64,000 nt of DNA from an uncultured Myxococcales bacterium (lineage in GTDB: Bacteria; Myxococcota_A; UBA9042; DTJE01): assembly GCA_937975765.1 (NCBI GenBank), contig CALJUR010000069.1:10766-74765 (forward strand). Reading direction: 5' to 3'. A program made the translations under genes and the position numbers. Of this stretch, positions 1-8,046 are shown in pieces. The notes below the pieces were generated by a model. That model saw only the letters and a program-made list of their open reading frames with translations, was not told the DNA's origin and ran no database searches. Numbering within the stretch: the first letter of the stretch is position 1; each line of letters opens with the position of its first letter.

Positions 1-2
1 TG

Positions 3-2582
3 GACCTGACGAACCCCGAGGTGCTGGACTGGCTGGCGCAGCGGTTCCGGCAGATCACGCAGGAGTGGGGCTACCGCTGGATCAAGATGGACTTCAGCTA
101 CTTCGCCATGTTCGCGGCGAACCTGCGCGACGCGGACGTTTCCGCCACCGAGGCGTACGTGAACGCGCTGGACGTGATCCGGGAGGCGATCGGGCCGGAC
201 ACCTTCCTGCTGCTGGTGTCCGCCACCGGCCTGACCTTCGACGTCGCCGACGGGAACCGCATTACGCTGGACAACGAGCCCTGGTGGGGCGACCCGGCCG
301 GCTCCGGGGACCAGGGCATCAAGGTCACGGTCGCGACGGTGGCCCGCCGGTACTGGATGTCCCACAACCTGTGGATCAACCACCCGGACCTGGTCTTCTT
401 CCGGGACGCCTACGGGCTGACGATGGGCGAGGCGCGCGCCTTCGCGTCGCTGGTGGCCCTGACCGGGGGCATCGTGAAGATGGGCGAGAACTTCGTCGAC
501 CTGCACGCCCACCCGGAATGGCGCGAGGTGGTGTACCGGATGCTGCCGGTGTACCCGCGCTCCGCGCGACCGCTGGACCTGTTCGTACGCGAGTACCCCG
601 AGCGCTGGCTGCTGCCGGTCGATCGGGAGGACCGGCATTGGCACGTCCTCGGGCTGTTCCACTGGGGCCGGAACCGCGACGTCGGAGGGGCCTGGGAGCC
701 GGCGGACGGCCAGCCGGAGGCAGCGCGGGAGTTCGACGTGGACCTGGCGGCGGCCGGGGTGGCGGATGCCGGGACGGACGTGCTGGCGCTGGACGCCTGG
801 GACGGGACCTGGGAGTGGGTGACCGGCGGGCACGTCCGGCGCACGCTCGATCCGCGTACGGGGCGCGTGCTGGTGCTGCACCCGCGCCCGTCGCGCCCCG
901 CCCTGGCGGGCACCACGCTGCACCTGCTGGGAGGCGCGGTGGAGGTGGCGGGCCAGTCGTGGGACGCCGCGTCGGGGCGGCTGCGCGTCGAACTGGATAC
1001 CGTTGCGGGGCGCGACGTGACGGCCTTCGTGATGGACGGGGGATGGCCGCTGGGCTCGGTCCGGGTGGCGTCGATCTCGGACGCCGCGGCCGGGCCCGTG
1101 GCCGATCCCGTCGTGGACTGGCGGGACGGCATCGCGGCGGTGACCTTCCGGGCGACGGCATCGCGGACCCGGCTGGAACTGGCCTTCACCGAGGCGCAGC
1201 CGAGGGAGGCGGTGTCCTGCCCGGCCGGTTCGGCCCCGCCCGGCTCGCTGGTCGACAAGGCGGCCTACCTGGACCAGAGGGTGTCCTCGAAACTGCTGGA
1301 CGACGGCCTGATCCGGACGGTCCGCGAGGATGGCGACGGGAACGTCGTGTCGCGGGAACACCAGCCCAGCACCGGCCTGTGGACCGCGATCTACCTGGCT
1401 TCCCAGTCCTTCCGGTGGGCGGTGACGCACGACACCCAGGCCCTGGAAAACGCCCGGAAGGCGGTCGAGGGCCTGCACCACCTGGCGGCCGTGACCGGGA
1501 TCCCGGGCCTGTACGGGCGGGCCTACCAGCGTCCGGGCTTCGCCTACACGAACGATGCCGCGGGCCACGCGCACTGGGTCGCGTCCACGGCACCGGGCTA
1601 CGAGGGCTGGTGGTGGAACGACGACGTCAGCAAGGACACCATGGACGGCATCGTGTTCGGATACGCCGTGGCGCTGGACCTGCTGGAGGACCCCGGCATC
1701 CGCGCGGCGATCCGGGCCGACCTGCTGGCCTTCGCGCGGCACCTGGTGACGAACGGCCTGCAGATCATCGATCACACCGGCCAGGTGACCGAGCACGGCC
1801 GCATGATGTACGGCGTCATCGACGACTTTCCGGGCTTCAACGCGATGCTGACGATGTCGTGGCTGAGGACCGCGGTGGACGCGTTCGAGGAGATGCCCGC
1901 GGCGGATCGGGTGGCCTGGGACGGGCCGGACCTGCGCCACTTCCTCGACGACTGCCTGCTGCGGCTGGGGGACCGCCGGGACTGCCCCGACCTGGACGGG
2001 GTGGACCTGGGCTCGTACCTTGACGTGGCCGAGAGCCTGATGGTCCTCTACGTCGCCGGCTGCATGACCAGCTATGACCAGATCGACATGATCTTCCAGG
2101 CGGTGTACCCGCTGCTGCGGCGCGAGCGCCGGCCCGCCGTCCGCGACCGCCTGCTGGCGCTGCTGGACCGCGGCATCTGGGAGCCCGCCGAGGAGGGGAT
2201 CGCCCCCCCGGTGCACCGCTCGACCCACAGCCTGTATATCTTCCTGCACGGCGCGATGCGATGGCCCGGCGTGGCGCCGACCTTCCGGCCCGCCTGGGAG
2301 GATGCCACATGCACGCTGGACGGGCTGCCGCGGGACCGGCGGGACCTGGGGGCGACGGCCCCGGGCATCGAGGCCGCCTGCACGAACCGGATGGGGAGGG
2401 GCAACGCCGCCCAGGTGATCCCGCTGGCGCTGCGGGACTACGACAACTACCTGTGGCGCCTGGATCCGTACGAGATCCCGCAGGCCCGCGAGGCCGTGCC
2501 CGACCGGGTCTACTCCCCCGAGGACTTCCTGCTGGCGTACTGGCTGGGACGGTACGCGGGCTTCGTGTCGGCCGGGCAGTAG
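3..2582 (+). CDS. GH36-like glycoside hydrolase (alpha-galactosidase type), 5' truncated by window edge
   Basis: The frame is open to the left edge, so the N-terminus is missing; about 860 residues remain. The visible start (DLTNPEVLDWL, then WIKMDFSYFA) matches the beta-strand of GH36/alpha-galactosidase barrels that carries the nucleophile Asp, here in WIKMDF. GH36 enzymes hydrolyse alpha-galactosides. The barrel seems to end near residue 230 and a beta-rich stretch follows. From about residue 410 a long mostly helical half begins, with SREHQPSTGLW, GWWWNDDVSKD and DDFPGFNAMLTMSW. That half is not part of standard GH36 enzymes and looks like an appended alpha/alpha-toroid-like domain. Substrate is not deducible. 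The next gene converges from the minus strand. Confidence 0.6.
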   Translation, partial: DLTNPEVLDWLAQRFRQITQEWGYRWIKMDFSYFAMFAANLRDADVSATEAYVNALDVIREAIGPDTFLLLVSATGLTFDVADGNRITLDNEPWWGDPAGSGDQGIKVTVATVARRYWMSHNLWINHPDLVFFRDAYGLTMGEARAFASLVALTGGIVKMGENFVDLHAHPEWREVVYRMLPVYPRSARPLDLFVREYPERWLLPVDREDRHWHVLGLFHWGRNRDVGGAWEPADGQPEAAREFDVDLAAAGVADAGTDVLALDAWDGTWEWVTGGHVRRTLDPRTGRVLVLHPRPSRPALAGTTLHLLGGAVEVAGQSWDAASGRLRVELDTVAGRDVTAFVMDGGWPLGSVRVASISDAAAGPVADPVVDWRDGIAAVTFRATASRTRLELAFTEAQPREAVSCPAGSAPPGSLVDKAAYLDQRVSSKLLDDGLIRTVREDGDGNVVSREHQPSTGLWTAIYLASQSFRWAVTHDTQALENARKAVEGLHHLAAVTGIPGLYGRAYQRPGFAYTNDAAGHAHWVASTAPGYEGWWWNDDVSKDTMDGIVFGYAVALDLLEDPGIRAAIRADLLAFARHLVTNGLQIIDHTGQVTEHGRMMYGVIDDFPGFNAMLTMSWLRTAVDAFEEMPAADRVAWDGPDLRHFLDDCLLRLGDRRDCPDLDGVDLGSYLDVAESLMVLYVAGCMTSYDQIDMIFQAVYPLLRRERRPAVRDRLLALLDRGIWEPAEEGIAPPVHRSTHSLYIFLHGAMRWPGVAPTFRPAWEDATCTLDGLPRDRRDLGATAPGIEAACTNRMGRGNAAQVIPLALRDYDNYLWRLDPYEIPQAREAVPDRVYSPEDFLLAYWLGRYAGFVSAGQ

Positions 2583-2610
2583 CGTCGCGGGGGCGCGAAG
2601 GACCGGCGGG

Positions 2611-3045
2611 TCACTCCACCGACCGGACGGCCGTGACGAAGTACGCGGTGTCCCCGAAGCAGGACAGCGGGACGCCCACGTGCTGCTCGTACGAGAGGGC
2701 GACCCGCCTCCCGATCAGCCGGTCGATCTCCGTCGCGACCCCGGCGTCCCGGACCGTGAACTGGAAGATCTCGGCCGGCTGGCCGGGCAGGTTCACCAGC
2801 GCCAGGTCTCCCTCCCACGTCTTGCAGACCCATCCCCTGCGGGAGAACTTCTGGACGTAGCCGGCACGCTCGCCGTCCGAGAACGCGTAGTGGAGCGCCA
2901 TCCACGTGTAGGCCGCGAACAGCAGGGCCAGCGCCGCCAGGCCGCCCGCCATCCAGCCCAGGATCCTCGTGGCCAGCGGCCGCCGGTTCACGGACCCCGA
3001 GGCCTGGGGGGCGGGAACGTCGGGCTGATCGGGCGTGCGGGACAT
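2611..3045 (-). CDS. Small single-pass membrane protein (SDGERAGYVQKFSRRG family)
   Basis: This is a 144-residue protein with a Pro-rich cytoplasmic N-terminus (about 1-25), one membrane helix (about 28-50, ILGWMAGGLAALALLFAAYT) and an exported C-terminal domain. The domain carries the signature SDGERAGYVQKFSRRGW followed by CKTWEGDLAL. The same pattern marks a widespread bacterial family that databases often mislabel '6-phosphogluconate dehydrogenase', although no dehydrogenase fold is present. The molecular function is unknown. It converges with the hydrolase gene and is divergent from the ArsR-rhodanese gene, whose promoter region it shares. Confidence 0.7.
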   Translation of the reverse strand: MSRTPDQPDVPAPQASGSVNRRPLATRILGWMAGGLAALALLFAAYTWMALHYAFSDGERAGYVQKFSRRGWVCKTWEGDLALVNLPGQPAEIFQFTVRDAGVATEIDRLIGRRVALSYEQHVGVPLSCFGDTAYFVTAVRSVE

Positions 3046-3107
3046 GGGGGACTCCCTTGCCGGATGGCCGAGTCTAGCGCAGTTCGCATCGCGGAATCAC
3101 TTCCCTC

Positions 3108-3134
3108 TTGACTCCGGATTCGTGTTCGTAGATT
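3108..3134 (+). promoter_or_regulatory. Promoter of the arsR-rhodanese gene
   Basis: TTGACT at 3108-3113 is a near-consensus -35 element. Candidate -10 hexamers follow at 3129-3134 (TAGATT, 15-bp spacer) or 3131-3136 (GATTCT, 17-bp spacer). Both lie inside the palindrome at 3129-3154, so a protein bound there would block RNA polymerase. Confidence 0.55.
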
Positions 3135-3154
3135 CTAACGAACGTTTGAATCTA
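3129..3154. promoter_or_regulatory. Operator palindrome for the ArsR-type regulator
   Basis: The arms TAGATTC (3129-3135) and GAATCTA (3148-3154) are perfect reverse complements and flank a 12-bp AT-rich centre that contains AACGAACGTT. A 7-12-7 dyad overlapping the -10 region, two bases before the start codon of an ArsR-family gene, is the usual layout for autorepression. Binding itself is inferred. Confidence 0.7.
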
Positions 3155-3156
3155 GG

Positions 3157-3861
3157 ATGGCCACGATGCCCGGACCCGGCTCCGCTCCCGACGAGGACTT
3201 CAAGGCGTTCGCCTACGGCCAGTTCGCGCGCATCGGGAAGGCCCTGTCCTCGCCGGCCCGCCTGGTGCTGCTGAACGTCCTGGTCCAGGGACCCCACACC
3301 GTCGAGGAGGCGGCCCGGGAATCCGGCACGTCCATCGCGAACGCCAGCCATCACCTGCAGATCCTGAAGGCGTCGGGGCTGGTGGAGGGGCGGCGCCAGG
3401 GACAGAGCGTCGTCTACTCGGTCGCCGGCGAGGAGGTCCAGTCCTTCTTCCACGCGATGAAGGGACTGGCCGTGGAACGGTTGACGGACCTGCAGCGGGC
3501 CCTGCAGGAGATCGCCGACAGCCCCACGCGGGCGCAGGCGGTGGGACGGGACGAACTGCTGCAACTGGCCCGCAACGGGGACGCGGTGGTCATCGACGTC
3601 CGGCCCGAGTCGGAGTTCCGGACGGCGCACCTGCCCGGGGCGGTTTCCGTGCCCCTGGCGGAACTGGAGCGACATCTCGACGCGCTTCCGAGGGATCGCG
3701 AAGTGGTGGCGTACTGCCGGGGGCGCTATTGCCTGCTGGCGGACAAGGCGGTGGAGAAGTTGCGTGCCTCGGGATTCCGGGCCCGCCGCAGCGACGTGGA
3801 GATCGTGGGATGGCGCCAGGCGAACCAGCCCCTGGAGGGCGTGTCGGACCGGGCGCGATGA
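3157..3861 (+). CDS. ArsR-family transcriptional regulator with C-terminal rhodanese domain
   Basis: The protein has 234 residues. Residues about 15-100 form a winged helix-turn-helix of the ArsR type (SSPARLVLLNVLVQGP; recognition helix near SIANASHHLQILKASG). Residues about 125-225 form a rhodanese domain with VIDVRPESEF, the HLPGA turn and an active-site loop CRGRYCLL whose first Cys would carry a persulfide. ArsR-rhodanese fusions are generally thought to link repression to sulfane sulfur or related thiol chemistry. The operator palindrome abuts the start codon. ATG at 3166, with AGG 9 nt upstream, may be the true start. A GGAGG Shine-Dalgarno for the cytochrome lies just after the stop codon, so the genes are probably co-transcribed. 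Confidence 0.85.
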   Translation: MATMPGPGSAPDEDFKAFAYGQFARIGKALSSPARLVLLNVLVQGPHTVEEAARESGTSIANASHHLQILKASGLVEGRRQGQSVVYSVAGEEVQSFFHAMKGLAVERLTDLQRALQEIADSPTRAQAVGRDELLQLARNGDAVVIDVRPESEFRTAHLPGAVSVPLAELERHLDALPRDREVVAYCRGRYCLLADKAVEKLRASGFRARRSDVEIVGWRQANQPLEGVSDRAR

Positions 3862-3875
3862 AGCGGAGGCAAGCC

Positions 3876-5603
3876 ATGAGGCGACGCGCGCTGCTGCTGC
3901 TGGCGGCCGGCTGGGCCGTCGGCGCGGCCGGCTGCGGGGCAGGCGGAGGGAACGACCCGGGCCGGGACGTCCTGGCCGACATCGTGCCCGAGGTCCCGGC
4001 CGACCCGGGGGCCGAGGTGGCGGCCGAGGTGCCCCCCCAGGAGGTTCCCGCGGAGGTCGCTCCCGAGGTGCCGGCCGGCGAGATCCCCGGGGAGGACCTG
4101 GCGTCGCCGGAACTGCCCGCGGGGGACGAGGGCCTCGCGGACGCGCTGCCGGACGATGCCGCGTCCGGCGACGAGTCCCCGGCGGACGTGCCGGCCGGCG
4201 ACCTGCCCCCGGAAGACGCCCTGGATCCGGATGTCCCGGACGCGGCGGATCCGGGTACGGCCGACCCCGCTTCCGGGGACGACCCGGGGCCCGACGTGCC
4301 GGCCGACGTGACCCAGGTGCCCGCCTCGGCCTGCATCAACTGCCACACCGACTACCCGACCCTGAAGGTGCTGCTGCCCGAGGATCCGGGCGGCGAGGTC
4401 GAAGGAGGGGGTGGTTGAGGCGGCTCCCTGCCTCCGGTGGAGGCAGCGAAGAAGGTGCTGATCAGCCTGGGCAACAAAGGTTCACCGGCGGACCTGGACT
4501 TCCACATGGCCATGCGCACGTGCGAGGACTGCCACGGCGGCGACCCGACCGCGATGGGCGACCCCGAGGCCGCGCACGTCGGCCTGGTCAAGGACCCCTC
4601 GGGCCTGGGCCAGCGGGGATGCCTGCCCTGCCACGAGACGATCGTGAAGGACCACGCCCTCAGCATGCACGCGACGCTGCAGGGCGAGCGGAAGACCCTG
4701 GCCACCCGCTACGGCGTGGGGACCTTCGAGGAGTGCCCCGCCAAGGCCCGGGAGGGGTACAACGGCGAGTGCACGTCCTGCCATGCCACCTGCGGCGACT
4801 GCCACGTCAGCCGGCCGGACAGCAGTGGCAAGGGGCTGATCAAGAACCACGTCATCGGGAAGGTGCCCAGCCAGAAGTACCAGTGCATGGGCTGCCACGG
4901 CGCACGGATCGGCGACGACTTCATGGGCAACGACGAGGAGGGGCGACTGCCCGACACCCACTTCGCGCGCGGCATGACCTGCATGTCCTGCCACGACGCG
5001 GCCGAGATGCACCAGCCGGCCGGTGACGCGGCCCACCGGTACGAGGCGCCGGGCCTGCCCCAGTGCGAGGATTGCCACGGGAACAAGAACAAGGCCAACG
5101 CCTACCACCTGATGCACTGGAATACGCTTTCCTGCTACACCTGCCACTCCCAGCCCTACGCCAACTGCCAGGGCTGCCACGTGGCCGGGGTCTACAAGGA
5201 CGACGAGGCGTACCAGGAGAACAACCCCTTCCGGGCCTTCAAGATCGGGCGCAACCCGCTGGCCGGCAAGCGCTTCGCCTTCGGCCTGCTGCGCCATGCC
5301 CCGGCGACGCCGGACGGCTTTGCGCCGTGGGGCGCCGAGGATCCGCCGGCCTTCGACGCCGTGTCGACCTGGAAGTACACGTCGCCGCACTCGATCCTGC
5401 GGTGGACGTCGAGGACGAAGGTGGCGGCCGGGGCCGAGTGCGGGGCCAACTGCCACCTGGCCGGCGACATGGGGGGCAGCCAGGCCAATCGCGGCCTGTA
5501 CCTGTTCCAGGCGGACGTCGAGGCGGGCTGGCCCCTGGAGGTCGGCGCCAACGCATCCGTCGTGGTGGATGGCCTGCTGCCCGAGGGGTGGGAGGCCCCC
5601 TGA
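3876..5603 (+). CDS. Multihaem cytochrome c lipoprotein with in-frame TGA (probable selenocysteine, residue 181)
   Basis: ATG 3876 has GGAGG six nt upstream and opens a lipoprotein signal (MRRRALLLLAAGW, lipobox AAGC). A Glu/Pro/Asp-rich linker runs to about residue 150. Ten CXXCH haem sites follow, at C153, C216, C249, C299, C306, C337, C369, C397, C420 and C431, with one CX3CH (CGANCH) at C522. The frame has TGA at 4416-4418 inside GGGG-TGA-GGSLPPVEA, then stays open to 5603. Read through, the product has 575 residues. If TGA stops, the first part has one haem and the second has no signal peptide for haem attachment. A SECIS-like hairpin follows the TGA. Rhodanese neighbours suggest sulfur, selenium or tellurium oxyanion chemistry. 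The alternative is a TGC-to-TGA nonsense change or assembly error. Confidence 0.8.
4416..4446 (+). promoter_or_regulatory. Candidate bacterial SECIS element (UGA plus hairpin)
   Basis: TGA at 4416-4418 is followed after 9 nt by CTGCCTCC (4428-4435), loop GGT (4436-4438) and GGAGGCAG (4439-4446), a perfect 8-bp stem. The loop opens with G, as in known bacterial SECIS elements, and begins 17 nt after the UGA, close to the short end of the usual spacing. The hairpin lies within coding sequence, as expected in bacteria. SelB recognition is inferred. Confidence 0.6.
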
Positions 5604-5620
5604 CCGGATCCTGGAGCAGG

Positions 5621-5647
5621 GCCCGGGGCGGAAGGGCCGCCCCGGGC
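5621..5647 (+). terminator. Strong GC hairpin between cytochrome and rhodanese genes
   Basis: GCCCGGGGCGG (5621-5631) and CCGCCCCGGGC (5637-5647) form a perfect 11-bp stem with loop AAGGG. There is no T-tract, so it may attenuate or protect mRNA rather than fully terminate. It lies 18 nt after the cytochrome stop and 42 nt before the next start. Confidence 0.5.
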
Positions 5648-5688
5648 GTGCAGTCGCTGGGAGGTACGGAAAACCGACAGGAGGTTCC

Positions 5689-7944
5689 ATGCACCGGATC
5701 ACCCGGATCCTGGCCGCGGTCCTGATGGCCTCGGCCCTGTGGGCGTGCGACGAGGGAGGGTCGTCCTCGACCGGCGACACGACCGACGTGTTGCAGGCCG
5801 ACAACGCGCTGCCGGACAACCCCGGGGCGGACCCGTCGGCCGAGGAGACCGCGGTCCCGGACCCGGGCGCCGAGGCGATGGCGGAACTGCCACCGGCGGA
5901 CGAGGGCGCGGAGGCCACGGCCGAGACGGTGGAGGAACTGCCGCCGACGGACGAGGGTGCCGAGACGACACCCGAGACGACCGAGGAACTGCCGCCGACC
6001 GACGAGGGCGGCGACACCGCGGTCGAGGACGTCCCGGCGACCGACACGGCCTCCGAGACGACGAACCCGCAGACGGAGTTCCAGGCCCTGATCGCCTACC
6101 TGGAGGGCGCGGGCGGGAACTACCTGAACGGCGGCGCGTTCCCGAAGGTCCTCGAGGCCACGGACGTGATGGCCGAGGGGCTGGAGGCCTGGACCATCCT
6201 GGACGTGCGGGCCGAGGACAAGTACGGCTTCGACATTTACAACGTGTGGAAGAAGGGCGCGAACGGCGTGCCCGACTTCGACGAGGGCCACATTCCCGGC
6301 GCCGTCCACGTGGCGCTGGGCGACCTGCTGACGTATGTCGCCGAGCACCTGACCGTGGACCACAAGATCCTGGTGGTCTGCCACACGGGCCAGGTGGCCG
6401 GGTACGCGGTGGCCGCCCTGAACCTGCTGGGCTACGACGCGTACAGCCTGAAGTGGGGCATGGCGGCCTGGAACGCCCGCTTCGACATCTGGAGCGGGGC
6501 GACCTCCTCGGCCTACGCGGAACGCTTCGTGAAGACCGCGGACGAGGGCAAGGACCCGGCCGGCAACTCCCCGACCCTCGCGACGTCCGAGACCGATCCG
6601 GAGGCCATCCTGCGGGCTCGCCTGGCCTCCGTTCTGGCGGCCCCGCGCTTCGTCACGGTGGCGGACCTGATGGCCGCACCCGAGGACTTCTACATCGTGA
6701 ACTACTGGCCCGAGGCCGAGTACCTGGACCCGGGCCACATCCCCGGCGCCCACCAGTACACGCCGAAGACCAGCCTCCTGACCACGGCGTTCCTGGACAC
6801 GCTGCCCATCGACCGGAAGATCGCGGTCTACTGCTACACGGGCCAGCAGAGCGCCCAGGTCGCCGCGTTCCTGAACGTGCTGGGGTACGAGGCGTACAGC
6901 GTCAAGTTCGGCGCCAACGCGATGGTCTACGACCAGTTGACCAAGCAGAAGTGGGCCGGGCCGGTCGCGGGGCCCAAGGACTTCGCGTTCGAGCCGGCCG
7001 CCCCGGCGGTGAAGGAGTTCCAGATGCTGATCGACCACCTGGAAGGGGTCGGCGGCAACTACATGTCCAGCACCGCGGCCCCCAAGGTCATCGCGGCCAC
7101 CGAGGTGGTGGCGGAGGGGACCTCGAACTACGTCATCCTGGACGTCCGCGCCGAGGACAAGTACGGCCTGGACACCAACGGGACGTGGCAGAAGGCCGCG
7201 AACGGCAGGAAGGACTACGACGACGGGCACATCCCGGGCGCGATCTTCGTGGCCCTGAAGGACGTGGTGACCTACGCAAAGACCAGCCTCGACAAGAGCC
7301 AGAAGATCCTCGTGGTCTGCCACACGGGCCAGAACGCCGGCTTCGCCGTGGCGGCCTTGAACCTGCTGGGCTACGACGCCTACAGCCTGAAGTGGGGCAT
7401 GTCGGCGTGGCACACCGACTTCGACCTGTGGAGTTCCTTCACGTCGTCGGCCTACGGCGCGCAGTTCGTCATGGATCCCGACACGGGCAAGGCCTCGTCG
7501 GGCGCCTACCCGGTGCTGGACACGGGCAAGGCCACCGCGACGGAGATCCTGGAGGACCGCCTGGCCGGCGTGCTGGACGCGCCGCGCTTCATGACGGTCA
7601 CGGACCTGCTGTCGGCCCCCGAGGACTTCTACATCGTGAACTACTGGCCGGAGGCCGAGTACCTGGCCCCCGGCCACGTCCCGGGCGCCCACCAGTACAC
7701 CCCGAAGAGCAGCCTGCTGACCACCGCGCACCTGGCCACCCTGCCGCTGGACCAGAAGATCGCGATCTACTGCTACTCGGGCCAGAACAGCGCCCAGGTG
7801 ACGACGTTCCTGGCCGCGCTGGGCTACGACGCGTACAGCGTCAAGTTCGGCACCAACGCGATGATCTACGACCAGATGACCAAGCAGACGTGGCCCGGCC
7901 CGGCGACCGGCCCCGGCGGCTATGCCTACGAGGCCACCCCCTGA
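5689..7944 (+). CDS. Lipoprotein with four tandem rhodanese domains
   Basis: ATG 5689 follows CAGGAGGT. The 751-residue product has a lipoprotein signal (LMASALWACDEGG) and a Glu/Thr/Pro-rich linker to about residue 125. Four rhodanese-like domains follow, with active-site loops CHTGQVA (C231), CYTGQQSA (C382), CHTGQNA (C544) and CYSGQNSA (C695). Domains 1 and 3 resemble each other (ILDVRAEDKYG, DEGHIPGA), as do 2 and 4 (YIVNYWPEAEYL, PGAHQYTPK). The spacing of 151, 162 and 151 residues shows that a two-domain unit was duplicated. All four Cys are kept, so each could bind a persulfide or selenosulfide. Rhodanese lipoproteins are encoded beside multihaem cytochromes in Geobacter, where one has been tied to selenite reduction. 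Here the protein probably works with the cytochrome at the envelope. Confidence 0.88.
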   Translation: MHRITRILAAVLMASALWACDEGGSSSTGDTTDVLQADNALPDNPGADPSAEETAVPDPGAEAMAELPPADEGAEATAETVEELPPTDEGAETTPETTEELPPTDEGGDTAVEDVPATDTASETTNPQTEFQALIAYLEGAGGNYLNGGAFPKVLEATDVMAEGLEAWTILDVRAEDKYGFDIYNVWKKGANGVPDFDEGHIPGAVHVALGDLLTYVAEHLTVDHKILVVCHTGQVAGYAVAALNLLGYDAYSLKWGMAAWNARFDIWSGATSSAYAERFVKTADEGKDPAGNSPTLATSETDPEAILRARLASVLAAPRFVTVADLMAAPEDFYIVNYWPEAEYLDPGHIPGAHQYTPKTSLLTTAFLDTLPIDRKIAVYCYTGQQSAQVAAFLNVLGYEAYSVKFGANAMVYDQLTKQKWAGPVAGPKDFAFEPAAPAVKEFQMLIDHLEGVGGNYMSSTAAPKVIAATEVVAEGTSNYVILDVRAEDKYGLDTNGTWQKAANGRKDYDDGHIPGAIFVALKDVVTYAKTSLDKSQKILVVCHTGQNAGFAVAALNLLGYDAYSLKWGMSAWHTDFDLWSSFTSSAYGAQFVMDPDTGKASSGAYPVLDTGKATATEILEDRLAGVLDAPRFMTVTDLLSAPEDFYIVNYWPEAEYLAPGHVPGAHQYTPKSSLLTTAHLATLPLDQKIAIYCYSGQNSAQVTTFLAALGYDAYSVKFGTNAMIYDQMTKQTWPGPATGPGGYAYEATP

Positions 7945-7959
7945 CCGGATGACCCGACC

Positions 7960-8011
7960 CCCGGGGCGGCGGCCGCCACCCTGCCTGGACCTCGCGGCCG
8001 CCGCTCCCGGG
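7960..8011. terminator. Bidirectional hairpin terminator between convergent genes
   Basis: CCCGGGGCGGCGGCCGC (7960-7976) pairs with GCGGCCGCCGCTCCCGGG (7994-8011), including an uninterrupted 11-bp core. It sits between the rhodanese gene and the convergent phosphoesterase gene and lacks T-tracts. Confidence 0.55.
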
Positions 8012-8046
8012 ATCCTCCGCGACCCGTATTCGTGAGGCGATCTCCG

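Noticed and set aside
3876..4418. Treating the region before the TGA as a complete small lipoprotein gene and 4437-5603 as a second gene
   Set aside because: The second part starts with no Shine-Dalgarno of its own outside the hairpin and no export signal, although it carries nine CXXCH sites that need export. One interrupted or Sec-encoding gene fits better.
5239..7731. Minus-strand open frame of 830 codons
   Set aside because: Antisense to the rhodanese gene, whose four active-site loops leave no doubt about the coding strand.
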